Origin: Reichenbachiella sp.
Lineage (GTDB): Bacteria; Bacteroidota; Bacteroidia; Cytophagales; Cyclobacteriaceae
DNA length: 64,000 bases
Assembly (NCBI RefSeq): GCF_033344935.1
Contig: NZ_JAWPMM010000001.1
Location: 1,412,001-1,476,000, forward strand
Direction of reading: 5' to 3'
In this document: positions 7,951-16,836 of the stretch, in pieces
Numbering within the stretch: the first letter of the stretch is position 1
Layout of the letters: every line of letters starts with the position of its first letter
Translations under genes and position numbers: made by a program
The notes under the pieces: model-generated
The model's input: only the letters and a program-made list of their open reading frames with translations
Databases searched by the model: none
Told to the model about the DNA's origin: nothing

Positions 7951-9090
7951 ATGAATAAGAGAATATATCTGTCGCCTCCTCACATGAGCGGTGAAGAGAA
8001 AAAATACATGAATGAGGCATTTGATTCCAATTGGATAGCTCCAATAGGACCCAATGTAGATGAATTTGAAAATGCTATTTGCGATTATACAGGTAGTAGA
8101 AATTGTGCGGCATTGTCTTCAGGAACGGCGGCCATTCATTTGGCTTTGATTCTTTTGGGTGTGCAGCAGGGTGATGAAGTGATCGCTTCTACTTTCACCT
8201 TTGCGGCAACCATCAACCCTATAATCTATCAGAAGGCCACACCGGTATTGGTAGAAAGTGAACCGGAAAGCTGGAACCTATCTCCTGAATTTCTCGAAGA
8301 GGCCATTTCCGATAGGATAGCAGCAGGAAAAAAGCCTAAGGCCATCATTTTTGTGCATATCTATGGCATGCCAGGAAAAGTGGAAGATATACTGTCCATT
8401 GCCCGAAAATATGATATTCCTTTGATCGAAGATGCCTCAGAGGCATTTGGAAGCAAGTACAAGGGTATAATGCTGGGGACATTCGGTGACCTTGGGATTT
8501 ACTCTTTCAACGGGAATAAAATTATTACTACCTCGGGTGGTGGCGCATTGGTTTCAAACAATAAAGATTGGATTGATCGAGCTATTCATTTGGCTACTCA
8601 GGCCAGAGATGAAGCGCCCCATTATCAACATACTGAAATTGGCTATAATTATCGATTGAGTAATGTTTTGGCCGGTATTGGCCGTGGACAAATGCAGGTG
8701 ATAGAAGAGCGCGTATCGAAACGAAGAACAGTGAATCAGTTTTATAGAAAGCATTTGGATTCATTGCCTGGAGTGCAGTTTTTGAGTGAACCGACTTCGG
8801 ATTATTTTTCGAATCATTGGCTGACTACGATGTTAATTGATCCGGAACAATCCAGTGGAGTTACAACAGAAAGCGTGAGAACCAAGCTTGCAGAGCACAA
8901 CATTGAGGCGCGACCATTTTGGAAACCGATGCATTTGCAACCAGTATTTGATTCCTATCCTTATTATGGAGATGGCTTTTCTGAGCGCTTATTTGAAAAG
9001 GGATTGTGTCTGCCTTCGGGCAGTAGTTTGTCTGAAGATGACCAACTACGGATCGTTGGGATAGTCAAAGAATTGTTTTCATCAAAATAA
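7951..9090 (+). CDS. DegT/DnrJ/EryC1 sugar aminotransferase (PglE-like)
   Basis: 379 residues, PLP-dependent fold type I. Seen are SSGTAAIHLAL for phosphate binding, the IEDASEAFGS segment with the Asp that contacts the pyridine nitrogen, and the Schiff-base lysine in SFNGNK (Lys190). The family transfers an amino group to a nucleotide keto-sugar. Together with the preceding PglC-like transferase this suggests a diacetylbacillosamine-like or other 4-amino sugar glycan. The ATG directly abuts the TAG of the upstream gene, so the pair is an operon. The companion acetyltransferase and dehydratase are not in this window. Confidence 0.9.
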   Translation: MNKRIYLSPPHMSGEEKKYMNEAFDSNWIAPIGPNVDEFENAICDYTGSRNCAALSSGTAAIHLALILLGVQQGDEVIASTFTFAATINPIIYQKATPVLVESEPESWNLSPEFLEEAISDRIAAGKKPKAIIFVHIYGMPGKVEDILSIARKYDIPLIEDASEAFGSKYKGIMLGTFGDLGIYSFNGNKIITTSGGGALVSNNKDWIDRAIHLATQARDEAPHYQHTEIGYNYRLSNVLAGIGRGQMQVIEERVSKRRTVNQFYRKHLDSLPGVQFLSEPTSDYFSNHWLTTMLIDPEQSSGVTTESVRTKLAEHNIEARPFWKPMHLQPVFDSYPYYGDGFSERLFEKGLCLPSGSSLSEDDQLRIVGIVKELFSSK

Positions 9091-9117
9091 ATGCCCCTGC
9101 CCGAAGGCAGCGGCATT
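9090..9117 (+). terminator. stem-loop after the aminotransferase gene
   Basis: AATGCC-C-CTGCC (9090-9101), loop CGAA, GGCAG-C-GGCATT (9106-9117): 11 pairs with one C/C mismatch, beginning at the stop codon. A second stem AAATGGG/CCCATTT (9130-9151) running into TTC follows. Together they probably terminate the glycan operon. Confidence 0.6.
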
Positions 9118-9252
9118 AAAAGGCATGATAAATGGGCTTAGACTCCCATTTTTCTTGGGTAAGTTACAAACAACAGTTTCGTTGCCTGTTATTACAATGT
9201 TACGTTTACGACCAATTGGATATTTTGTTATTTGAATAGGGAATCTTAATCC

Positions 9253-10443
9253 CTATAAGTGCAATCGGATATTTAGTTTGTTGAAAACTTTCATCAGGTA
9301 TAGCATGATGACCGAGAAGACTGCACACCACAAAATGCCTGGTATTCCACTGTCGAAATACTCAGGTATGATTCGCAGCCCTATGGATAGGTTGAAATAA
9401 ATAATGATACCCGGTAGGATGTAAATCAAAAGTGGGTTGGCCGCTGCAGGCATGAAGAATTCACTCCAGTTGGTTTTCTTTTTTACTTCCATCAGCCAGT
9501 ACAAAGCGTAGTAGATGAAGGTGCACAGTCCGGCAGAGTACAATGTCCAGGAAGGCGTGCCTCTGATTTTTGAGACCTCGTAATAGGGTCTCAACAGATA
9601 GCCAGCCAGAAAGAATAGCAACCCAAACCCAACCACTCGCCAGTTGAGGTCTGCTTTACTTTTACCATCAAAAAAGAAAAGTGAAATAATGACGCCAGCT
9701 GCTACCAAGGTTGCATGGGTAAGGTGTCCTGCTATAAATTTGAACGCGCTTAATTCAGTGATGATGAGACCTTCCGTTTGGTTGATGCAGTTGGCCACTA
9801 CACTGATCACAAAGAAGGCAATCATAGCTTTGAGATTGCCATTAGTAAACCAGTAGAAAACTGCAGTAAACAAATAAGCCCAGCCAATGAGCCCTAGGAT
9901 GCCCCACCATTTTGGGGTCATACCGATCTCACCAGTGTCTTGTACATAAAGAAAGTAAAGTGCCACAAACCCCAACATGCCCCCGTATTGGAGTATGTTT
10001 TTCCAGAGCGAAGAGAAGTCTTTAGTGTATTTATTCCAAATGGGAATGGGAAGTGAATACGCGAAAAATGCCCAAAGAGCCGGACTGATAAGCATTTGGG
10101 CTCGGTTGTAACCGTATTCAGCATTCACCATAAACAAGCCCATGATGATCAGCGCCAGTGATCTTTTGAGCGTATGTTTCCAAATCACCAATGGACGATC
10201 GCCTTTCACCAATCGTGCATTGAATGCGAAGGGGACAGACATTCCGACGATAAAAAGGAAGGCCGGAAAAACCAGATCGACGAAGGTCATGGCATCGGCA
10301 TCCGCTGGCATGTGTTTCATCCATTGGGGTACCTCGGACACCCCCGCCAGCTCATTCACAAAAATCATTACCAATATGGTAATCCCCCTAAAAGCATCGA
10401 TAGAGACGATGCGCCCATTGTACAAATTTTCCTTGATTGTCAT
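9253..10443 (-). CDS. HGSNAT-like (DUF5009) membrane acetyltransferase
   Basis: 396 residues with about ten to eleven membrane segments. The N-terminus reads SIDAFRGITILVMIFVNE, the recognisable opening of the DUF5009 / heparan-alpha-glucosaminide N-acetyltransferase family. PAFLFIVGMSVPFAF follows in the next helix. Homologues move an acetyl group across a membrane onto terminal amino sugars; the bacterial role is usually uncharacterised. The start codon immediately follows the TAA of the upstream arylsulfotransferase-like gene, so it is the last gene of a minus-strand operon. Its presence behind SusCD points to an amino-sugar glycan as substrate (inference). Confidence 0.85.
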   Translation of the reverse strand: MTIKENLYNGRIVSIDAFRGITILVMIFVNELAGVSEVPQWMKHMPADADAMTFVDLVFPAFLFIVGMSVPFAFNARLVKGDRPLVIWKHTLKRSLALIIMGLFMVNAEYGYNRAQMLISPALWAFFAYSLPIPIWNKYTKDFSSLWKNILQYGGMLGFVALYFLYVQDTGEIGMTPKWWGILGLIGWAYLFTAVFYWFTNGNLKAMIAFFVISVVANCINQTEGLIITELSAFKFIAGHLTHATLVAAGVIISLFFFDGKSKADLNWRVVGFGLLFFLAGYLLRPYYEVSKIRGTPSWTLYSAGLCTFIYYALYWLMEVKKKTNWSEFFMPAAANPLLIYILPGIIIYFNLSIGLRIIPEYFDSGIPGILWCAVFSVIMLYLMKVFNKLNIRLHL

Positions 10444-11769
10444 TTAAAATAAATTTTCAATATAAACACAACGATACATCCTGTCCTGTGCAGTGAGTTG
10501 CCAATTGATCTGACCGGATTGATTTATACCGAGTATAATACCATTGGTCGCACTACAGACTAAGAATTCTTCGGTATTCAACTGCTGGGCACTACCCATA
10601 AACGGAGAGAAATATTCCGCTGGCAGTTGAATGTTAATTTTGGGTGAGATGGTTTGATTCTCGTCAGTCAAACCAAGCGACAAGATACGTGAAAATGGTC
10701 GATTATCCGAAGCCCCATTATCGAATAGCATCAGATCGCCTGAGGAGTTGAAATGAGCAAAATGCTGGAACAAAAACTTTGAATCGTCTAACAATTGAAA
10801 GTTACCTGTTGCACCCAATTTCCAATCGACCTGATGGCTTTGTTTGTTGATTTTCCAAATCTGAGAAAGGGCACGAAACGAAACGTAGTAGGCTGTTTCG
10901 TCTTCTACCAGCGAATTGCCCCACGGTTGGACGTATGTAGCCAGATCTGGTTTGGCTATTTCAGAAAAGGAAGTCCATTCCCATACTTTCTGACCGCTGC
11001 GGTCAAGTACCAAAATACCGTCACCACTAAACTCATCTTGGAACTCTTGGGTGAGGTAGGCCACATGGTTTTCATCTGTTAGAAATAGGTCGTGATGTGG
11101 AATTTTGTTAAAATCATTTTCACCATAGGACAGTAAGAGGAGGGTATCTCCTGCCAGATTGGTTTCCAGTATTCTGTCTCCATCGGAGAAGCCCTGATCT
11201 GTTGTGCTTTCGATGGTAAGGATCGTATTGTGATGGGTGAGGTTGGCTACCTTTATCATGTTGGGAGAGGTGCGATACCATACCACTTGTCCGCTACCAT
11301 CTACCAAAAGAATTACTGATGGATGCCCGGTTTTATGAAAGAGGAAATGACCCTCCAGGTCAGTGTCTATTTGATTTTTTGATTCGTCATAAAAAAGATC
11401 AACTGCATCTAGACGAGCTGGGGTTTGGAAGGCTTGAATTTCGTTTGATTCTACGGATTCTTCGCCAAATCTGACGAGATAGCTATAGGTTGTATTTTCT
11501 TTTAGTTGAGTGAGCAAAGCGGTTTGCTCCGCATTTTCTGAGATTGGGAGGTGTATGGTCTTTATCGAAGCTGTGTTTTCTGTTTCCCAATAATCCAAAT
11601 ACGCCTCATGGGGTTGACTTAATGAGACGGTTAATTTGGCTGTCTTGCCGATAGATGGGTAGATATTTACCCGCATCGCTTCAATTTCAGGTAATGATGT
11701 TGTGTCACTATCTGAGCATGAAGCGAGAAGGCAAATTCCCACTAGCATTTCTAGTATTTTTCTATTCAT
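10444..11769 (-). CDS. arylsulfotransferase (ASST)-like lipoprotein
   Basis: About 441 residues from the ATG at 11769, chosen because it gives a lipoprotein signal (MNRK, hydrophobic run, LLASC). A six-residue upstream extension is rejected. After an Ig-like N-terminal part (about 35-120) comes a beta-propeller with His-rich loops THHNT, IPHHDLFLT and HFAHFNSSGDLMLFDNG. That arrangement is seen in ASST_2/arylsulfotransferase-type propellers. The catalytic His is therefore plausible, but true sulfotransferase activity is not proven by sequence. It lies between SusD and the acetyltransferase in the same direction. A non-enzymatic propeller for glycan binding is the alternative. Confidence 0.65.
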   Translation of the reverse strand: MNRKILEMLVGICLLASCSDSDTTSLPEIEAMRVNIYPSIGKTAKLTVSLSQPHEAYLDYWETENTASIKTIHLPISENAEQTALLTQLKENTTYSYLVRFGEESVESNEIQAFQTPARLDAVDLFYDESKNQIDTDLEGHFLFHKTGHPSVILLVDGSGQVVWYRTSPNMIKVANLTHHNTILTIESTTDQGFSDGDRILETNLAGDTLLLLSYGENDFNKIPHHDLFLTDENHVAYLTQEFQDEFSGDGILVLDRSGQKVWEWTSFSEIAKPDLATYVQPWGNSLVEDETAYYVSFRALSQIWKINKQSHQVDWKLGATGNFQLLDDSKFLFQHFAHFNSSGDLMLFDNGASDNRPFSRILSLGLTDENQTISPKINIQLPAEYFSPFMGSAQQLNTEEFLVCSATNGIILGINQSGQINWQLTAQDRMYRCVYIENLF

Positions 11770-11858
11770 GGATTGAAAAAAGTACAAAGAAAGGTCTGCA
11801 AAAGAGCATGCTAAAATCTATTACAGAACCCTTCTAAGTCTATGAATAAGCGTTAATG

Positions 11859-13442
11859 TTATTGTTTATCCCACCAAACTGGTGTCATCATATTATTAGT
11901 ACCACCGATTCTACTGATGGCATTTGCGTAATTGTCCGGATTGTTTTGAGACTCAAATTCCGGATAGAAGAATCTTCTTGGCATCACGCCATCAGTACCA
12001 CTGTAATACCATTCTACATTAGTAAATGGCACCAATTCAGGATATCCAGATCTTCTATAGTTGGCATATGCTTCTGTCCCGTTCATAAAGTAAATCACCC
12101 AAAGTTGCTCATTGGCTACGCGAATTTGATCATCAGTAGCAGCAGGTAAAGGATTCGCTGCCAGGAAATCAGTTATCTGAGTTTCAGTGATCGCAGGTGC
12201 ACCAGGGTACATACTTACATGTTGCATCCCAGCTCTTACTCCATTCTCCCAGTGGGTCGCTGCATCAGAAGTCCAGCCTCTGGCTGCCGCTTCGGTCAGG
12301 AACATTTCCACTTCCGCGTAAGTCAAATGAAAGTAGGGAGCGGCATTTGAAGTGATGTAATCGCTTGGCTGCATGTACTTGTTTACATGAGCGATATAAG
12401 CTACATAAGCACCGCTTCCATCATACAAATCTCCATAGTCGGACCATAGATTCCACCAAAGTGCCCCATGTACGATTCCCTCTTGCAGATGTTCGGTTAC
12501 ATCCAGACGGCTAGGGTCTCCTTTTGGTGCGGTGTAGGTTCCTCCATAGATGAAAAGACGTGGGTCACCTGTGTCTTTCAAGAAGTCAACTAAAGTATTT
12601 GTCAAACGAAACCCTTCAGAGTTTGCAGATGCGTTAAATACTTGTGACCGGCCATTACCACGATTCTCATTGGTAGAATAAGAAAAATCGCTATGCAGCA
12701 TGATAGCATTATCATCATTGCTTTGCATAAGGCCTCCTGCTATAGCCGCTCTCACCTGAGTTTCAGCTTCTGCGATATCCACTTTCGTCAATCTCAACCC
12801 TAATCTCAATCTCAATGAATTTCCAAATCTTCTCCATTTCTCCACATCTCCTCCAAAAAACAGATCACTCGACATGGTTTCTTTCGAATCATCAAAAGCA
12901 GCTACAGCTTCATCCAGCTCCTTAAAGAAATCGGCATAGATGTCTGCTTGCTTATCATAAGCAGGAGTAAGAATCCCTTCTGTAAACCCTTTCACCGCTT
13001 GTGAATATGGGATATCGCCATACAGGTCTGTGATCTTGGAATAGATCAAAACTTTCATAATTCTGGCAGCAGAATTAATATTTACCATTTCAGGATCGTC
13101 AGCTGTGGCATCAATAATGCTCTGGATGTTTTTAGCATCTCTTGGATAAGATTCTTCCCAAAGTGAGTACCAATGGCTTTGCTCTACTACACGGTACTGA
13201 GCACCATGCTGGCACCACCAGGAACCACTGAAGTGTTGGATCATCGATGAAGCTATTCCCAAATCGTATCTCCAGGTTTCTTCTCTTTTACCCGAAAGGT
13301 CTAATTGCACTTTAGCCAATTGAAAGCTTGGATCTAACTCATTGTAAGCATTTGGGTCTTTGTTGATCTCATCGAAATCATCAGTGCAAGACCAGCTTAA
13401 AACTGCCAGGAGCAGTAGGTATTTTATATTAAATATTTTCAT
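11859..13442 (-). CDS. SusD/RagB-like glycan-binding lipoprotein
   Basis: 527 residues with a lipoprotein signal (lipobox SWSC). It has the SusD-like TPR helices (NSAARIMKVLIYSKITDLYGDIPYS) and the C-terminal segment INxDPNAY/YFHLTYAEVEMFLTEAAARG typical of the SusD-like_2 group. SusD proteins sit on the cell surface as lids on SusC and capture oligosaccharides or other nutrients. It starts 12 bp after the SusC stop and is cotranscribed with it. Aromatic clusters (SGSWWCQHG, GALWWNLW) could line the ligand site. Confidence 0.95.
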   Translation of the reverse strand: MKIFNIKYLLLLAVLSWSCTDDFDEINKDPNAYNELDPSFQLAKVQLDLSGKREETWRYDLGIASSMIQHFSGSWWCQHGAQYRVVEQSHWYSLWEESYPRDAKNIQSIIDATADDPEMVNINSAARIMKVLIYSKITDLYGDIPYSQAVKGFTEGILTPAYDKQADIYADFFKELDEAVAAFDDSKETMSSDLFFGGDVEKWRRFGNSLRLRLGLRLTKVDIAEAETQVRAAIAGGLMQSNDDNAIMLHSDFSYSTNENRGNGRSQVFNASANSEGFRLTNTLVDFLKDTGDPRLFIYGGTYTAPKGDPSRLDVTEHLQEGIVHGALWWNLWSDYGDLYDGSGAYVAYIAHVNKYMQPSDYITSNAAPYFHLTYAEVEMFLTEAAARGWTSDAATHWENGVRAGMQHVSMYPGAPAITETQITDFLAANPLPAATDDQIRVANEQLWVIYFMNGTEAYANYRRSGYPELVPFTNVEWYYSGTDGVMPRRFFYPEFESQNNPDNYANAISRIGGTNNMMTPVWWDKQ

Positions 13443-13453
13443 GATTGCTGTTT

Positions 13454-16400
13454 TTAGAATGAAACATTAAGTGTGAAGCCATAATGCCTTCTGGTAGGCA
13501 ACGAACCATATTCTAATCCTTGACCATTGCCATTGTTGTAGGTTGATTCAGGGTCAATGTTTGGTACATTTTTGTACAGTGTCCACAGGTTTCTGCCGAT
13601 CACGGCAAATCTCACATTGGTGAAGGGCGTCTTGTCCAGAATACTAACAGGTAAAGAATAGGCAAGAGATAGATCTCTTAGTTTGATGTAGCTCGCGTCA
13701 TAGACAAATTTTTCCGGTACGTTACTGGAAACAAAGTTCCAATAGTCAGCAGGATTCACGATTTGGTCGTTGGCTTCGTATTCAGGATTGTCGTCTGTCG
13801 AAGCTGCTGTTTCCTTTACTCCGTGGCCTATGTATCCACCGTCGATTGGTAGATTGACGAAATCTTCTGGTGCATTGCCAGCGTCAACCCAAGCATCCTG
13901 AGCGTCTCTATTACGCTGTGCGTAATCGTTCCAACCCTCTCTACCTTCCAACGTTTCAGGATGAGCACCAGAGCCGTACATAGTCATATTAGTAACTGCA
14001 AAAATGTCTCCGCCCATTCTCACATCGAATGAAGCCTTGAGAGAGATGCCTTTGTAAGAAAGTGTGGTAATCGCTCCTGCTGTCCAGTCTGGTAGTGTGC
14101 TTCCTAGTTCAATAGGCTCTTCTGTCAAACGAGGCATCCCGTCTGCACCATGGATGATATTTCCTTCGTCATCTCTTAAGAAACCTCGCCCAGTGATTAG
14201 TCCGAATTCAGAACCTTCTTCTGCGATAATTTTTACTCCAGCCCATCTCGCATCGGCAATTGTGATTACTGGAATATCTGGGTGTAAGGATTCTACTGTG
14301 GTTTTGTTCTTCGCAAAGTTCAAAGACAAATCCCATTGTAAGCCATTAGCTAATTTCAAAGGCGTAGTGTTTAGCAACAACTCAATACCTTCATTTTTTA
14401 ACTGACCAGAGTTTACTATAGCTGATCTGTAGCCTGTGGTCTCACCAACTGGAGCATTGAAGATCAAGTCGTCTGTGGTTGTTGTATAATAGGCGAAGTC
14501 CAGCCCAACTCTGCCTTCGAAGAATCTGATGTCAGTACCCAATTCTATGGAATTTGTTCTTTCAGGTTTCAAATCAGGGTTGCTGATCTGATTCCCGGAA
14601 ATTTCTGCCAAAGGTACACCTAGGTGGGACAGGCCAGTCAAAGAGTAAGTGTTAGCCAATTGGTATGGGGCAGCGTCCCCCCCGACTTCCGCATAAGAAG
14701 CTCTAATCTTGAAAAAGCTCAAGGCATCCAACCCTAAGTCCACCGCATCCGAAAGGATGAAACTAGCCGAAACTGATGGGTAAAATTGTGATCTGTTTTT
14801 GGAAGGTAGCGTAGAAAACCAATCATTTCTTCCGGTCAAGTCTAGATATAGATAGTTTTTAAAAGAGAAGCTAGCAAATCCATATAATGAATTCACTTTT
14901 TTCTCGGCTCCGCTTGGTGTCACCACAATGTTTTGAAAGTTATTTAAACCATCTACCCCTTCAATGATTATTTCGGACCCGCTTATTCTGGTAGAAGAGG
15001 CTTTGCTATGCATTAAATTACCCCCAGCACTTAAGCTCATGCTAATATCATCAGATAGGTCTCTATTAGCAGAAAGCAAGAAATCATTGTTGGTTTCTTT
15101 CAAGGTGGTAGTAAGATCTACCATTTGACCACCTTCTTTGGTCGGTGTGTATTTGTTGTAGAACTCGTGGTGATTGAATGTAAAATAATCTAAACCACTT
15201 CTTACCTTCAAGGACAACCAGTCCGTGAAATTGACTTTTATAGACCCAAAACCTAGGATACGGTCTTTCTCACTATTGTTGTAAGTCTCGTTGATCGTCC
15301 AATAAGGATTGGCTCTATAGATATTGCCAGTGTAGTCCAGATATGTACCATCGTCATTTTTGTAAGTTTCCAGCCAGGCCTGATCAAAATTCGGTGCCAA
15401 ACCAATGATACCATTTCCGATATTGGTGACTTCGTCAGTCAGTGCAGGACGATTGTTTACTTTTTCAGTGATGTACGATAGTTTGCCATCTACTTCCACA
15501 TGCTTGCCCAATTTTGAATAGGCTCTCAAAGTGGCGTTTTGGCGATCCAATCCACTGTTGGGTAGGATGTCTGAGTTATCGATATCAGTGAAGGATAGTC
15601 TGACGTTAGCGTTTTCATTTCCTCCTGATAAGGCTAGCGTATTGTTGTAGGTTACGCCTGTATCGAATAATCCTTGGATATTGTTTTCTACCAGTCCATA
15701 GGGTCTGTCAGTGCCATCCACTTGAGTAACGGTCAGTGCTGGGTCTAATGGTGCTCCCCAGGAAGAAGTGATATTTCTGGCTCTGTCAATCGATTCAGGT
15801 AAGGCACCATTTGAACCCTGACCATACACCTGCTGACGTTCGTCGAGTTTGGTAGAAATTTTATCTAAAGTAACTGTGCTGTTGAAATCAATCGACCAGC
15901 CTTTGCCGCTTTTAGATCCTTTTTTGGTAGTTACAAGAATTACACCATTGAGTGCACGGGAACCGTACAGAGCTGCTGCTGAAGCACCTTTGAGGACGGA
16001 GATAGACTCTATGTCATCAGGGTTAATATCAGATAAACCATCCCCCAAATCAAATCCACCATTTTGAGTGGCTTGTCCTAAAGTACCGTTGTCTACGGGT
16101 ACTCCGTCGATCACATAAAGTGGCTGATTGCTCCCATCGATCTCGCTGATTCCTCTGATAATCACTCGTGAAGACCCAGATGGTCCCGCTGTAGTAGTGG
16201 AAATATTGATCCCAGCTACCTTTCCTGCTAATGAATTGACAGCATTGATTTCACCGTTTCTTGCAATGTTTTCACTGCCTACTTCTGTAATGGAGTAGCC
16301 GAGGGCTTTTTTATCCCTTTCGATTCCCAGGGCAGTAACAACTATTTCATCAAGTTGTTGTAAGTCCGGTTGCATGGCCACGTCGAGGGTGGATCTGTTT

Positions 16401-16657
16401 CCAACTTCAATGGACTGAGCTAAATAACCAATGTATGAAAACTGTAATGTTTCATTCGGCGCTGCGATTAACGAGTAATTCCCGTCTATGTCTGTGACGG
16501 TTCCGGATCCTGAGCTACCAAGAATGGTAACACCAATCAGTGGTGTACCATCTTCAGCGCCAGTTACCGTGCCGGATACTTTGTTTCCTTGTCCCATGGC
16601 GGACAGCGTGGAGCAAAGTAACAAGCACGATAGAAGTGCATTGTAAAGTTTATTCAT
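13454..16657 (-). CDS. SusC/RagA-family TonB-linked outer membrane transporter
   Basis: 1067 residues. A signal peptide ending around MGQG is followed by a CarboxypepD_reg-like domain (about 25-105), then a plug domain with LDEIVVTALG. The SusC signature is DIESISVLKGASAAALYGSRA. A long beta barrel ends in an aromatic strand (FTLNVSF). It imports large glycan fragments with its SusD partner, powered by TonB. The neighbouring one-component regulator lies immediately upstream on the same strand, and two TTTTGTC repeats lie in its promoter region. Confidence 0.96.
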   Translation of the reverse strand: MNKLYNALLSCLLLCSTLSAMGQGNKVSGTVTGAEDGTPLIGVTILGSSGSGTVTDIDGNYSLIAAPNETLQFSYIGYLAQSIEVGNRSTLDVAMQPDLQQLDEIVVTALGIERDKKALGYSITEVGSENIARNGEINAVNSLAGKVAGINISTTTAGPSGSSRVIIRGISEIDGSNQPLYVIDGVPVDNGTLGQATQNGGFDLGDGLSDINPDDIESISVLKGASAAALYGSRALNGVILVTTKKGSKSGKGWSIDFNSTVTLDKISTKLDERQQVYGQGSNGALPESIDRARNITSSWGAPLDPALTVTQVDGTDRPYGLVENNIQGLFDTGVTYNNTLALSGGNENANVRLSFTDIDNSDILPNSGLDRQNATLRAYSKLGKHVEVDGKLSYITEKVNNRPALTDEVTNIGNGIIGLAPNFDQAWLETYKNDDGTYLDYTGNIYRANPYWTINETYNNSEKDRILGFGSIKVNFTDWLSLKVRSGLDYFTFNHHEFYNKYTPTKEGGQMVDLTTTLKETNNDFLLSANRDLSDDISMSLSAGGNLMHSKASSTRISGSEIIIEGVDGLNNFQNIVVTPSGAEKKVNSLYGFASFSFKNYLYLDLTGRNDWFSTLPSKNRSQFYPSVSASFILSDAVDLGLDALSFFKIRASYAEVGGDAAPYQLANTYSLTGLSHLGVPLAEISGNQISNPDLKPERTNSIELGTDIRFFEGRVGLDFAYYTTTTDDLIFNAPVGETTGYRSAIVNSGQLKNEGIELLLNTTPLKLANGLQWDLSLNFAKNKTTVESLHPDIPVITIADARWAGVKIIAEEGSEFGLITGRGFLRDDEGNIIHGADGMPRLTEEPIELGSTLPDWTAGAITTLSYKGISLKASFDVRMGGDIFAVTNMTMYGSGAHPETLEGREGWNDYAQRNRDAQDAWVDAGNAPEDFVNLPIDGGYIGHGVKETAASTDDNPEYEANDQIVNPADYWNFVSSNVPEKFVYDASYIKLRDLSLAYSLPVSILDKTPFTNVRFAVIGRNLWTLYKNVPNIDPESTYNNGNGQGLEYGSLPTRRHYGFTLNVSF

Positions 16658-16720
16658 AGTATTATAATTTTTGTTTGCTTCGAAGGAATCAAACTATCTC
16701 TATGAATAGAAAAAATGGGA

Positions 16721-16763
16721 CTGGACAAAAGGCACCTTCTTTTTGAATTTTGCCTAGACAAAA
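16721..16763 (-). promoter_or_regulatory. direct repeats upstream of susC, possible regulator sites
   Basis: On the minus strand TTTTGTCTAG (16754-16763) and TTTTGTCCAG (16721-16730) are direct repeats with start-to-start spacing of 33 bp, three helical turns. They lie 65-105 bp upstream of the susC start, where the adjacent HTH regulator would be expected to bind. Function is inferred. Confidence 0.4.
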
Positions 16764-16836
16764 ACAGGACACTTTATTTGTAATGATCAGTATATCAATG
16801 ACTTGATTGGTTGTTTTGGGAAATTTGTCGAAGTCC

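Noticed and set aside
5591-9090. GH20 and the sugar transferase pair as one glycan operon
   Set aside because: A strong hairpin and 200 bp with further inverted repeats separate them, and one is catabolic while the other is biosynthetic.
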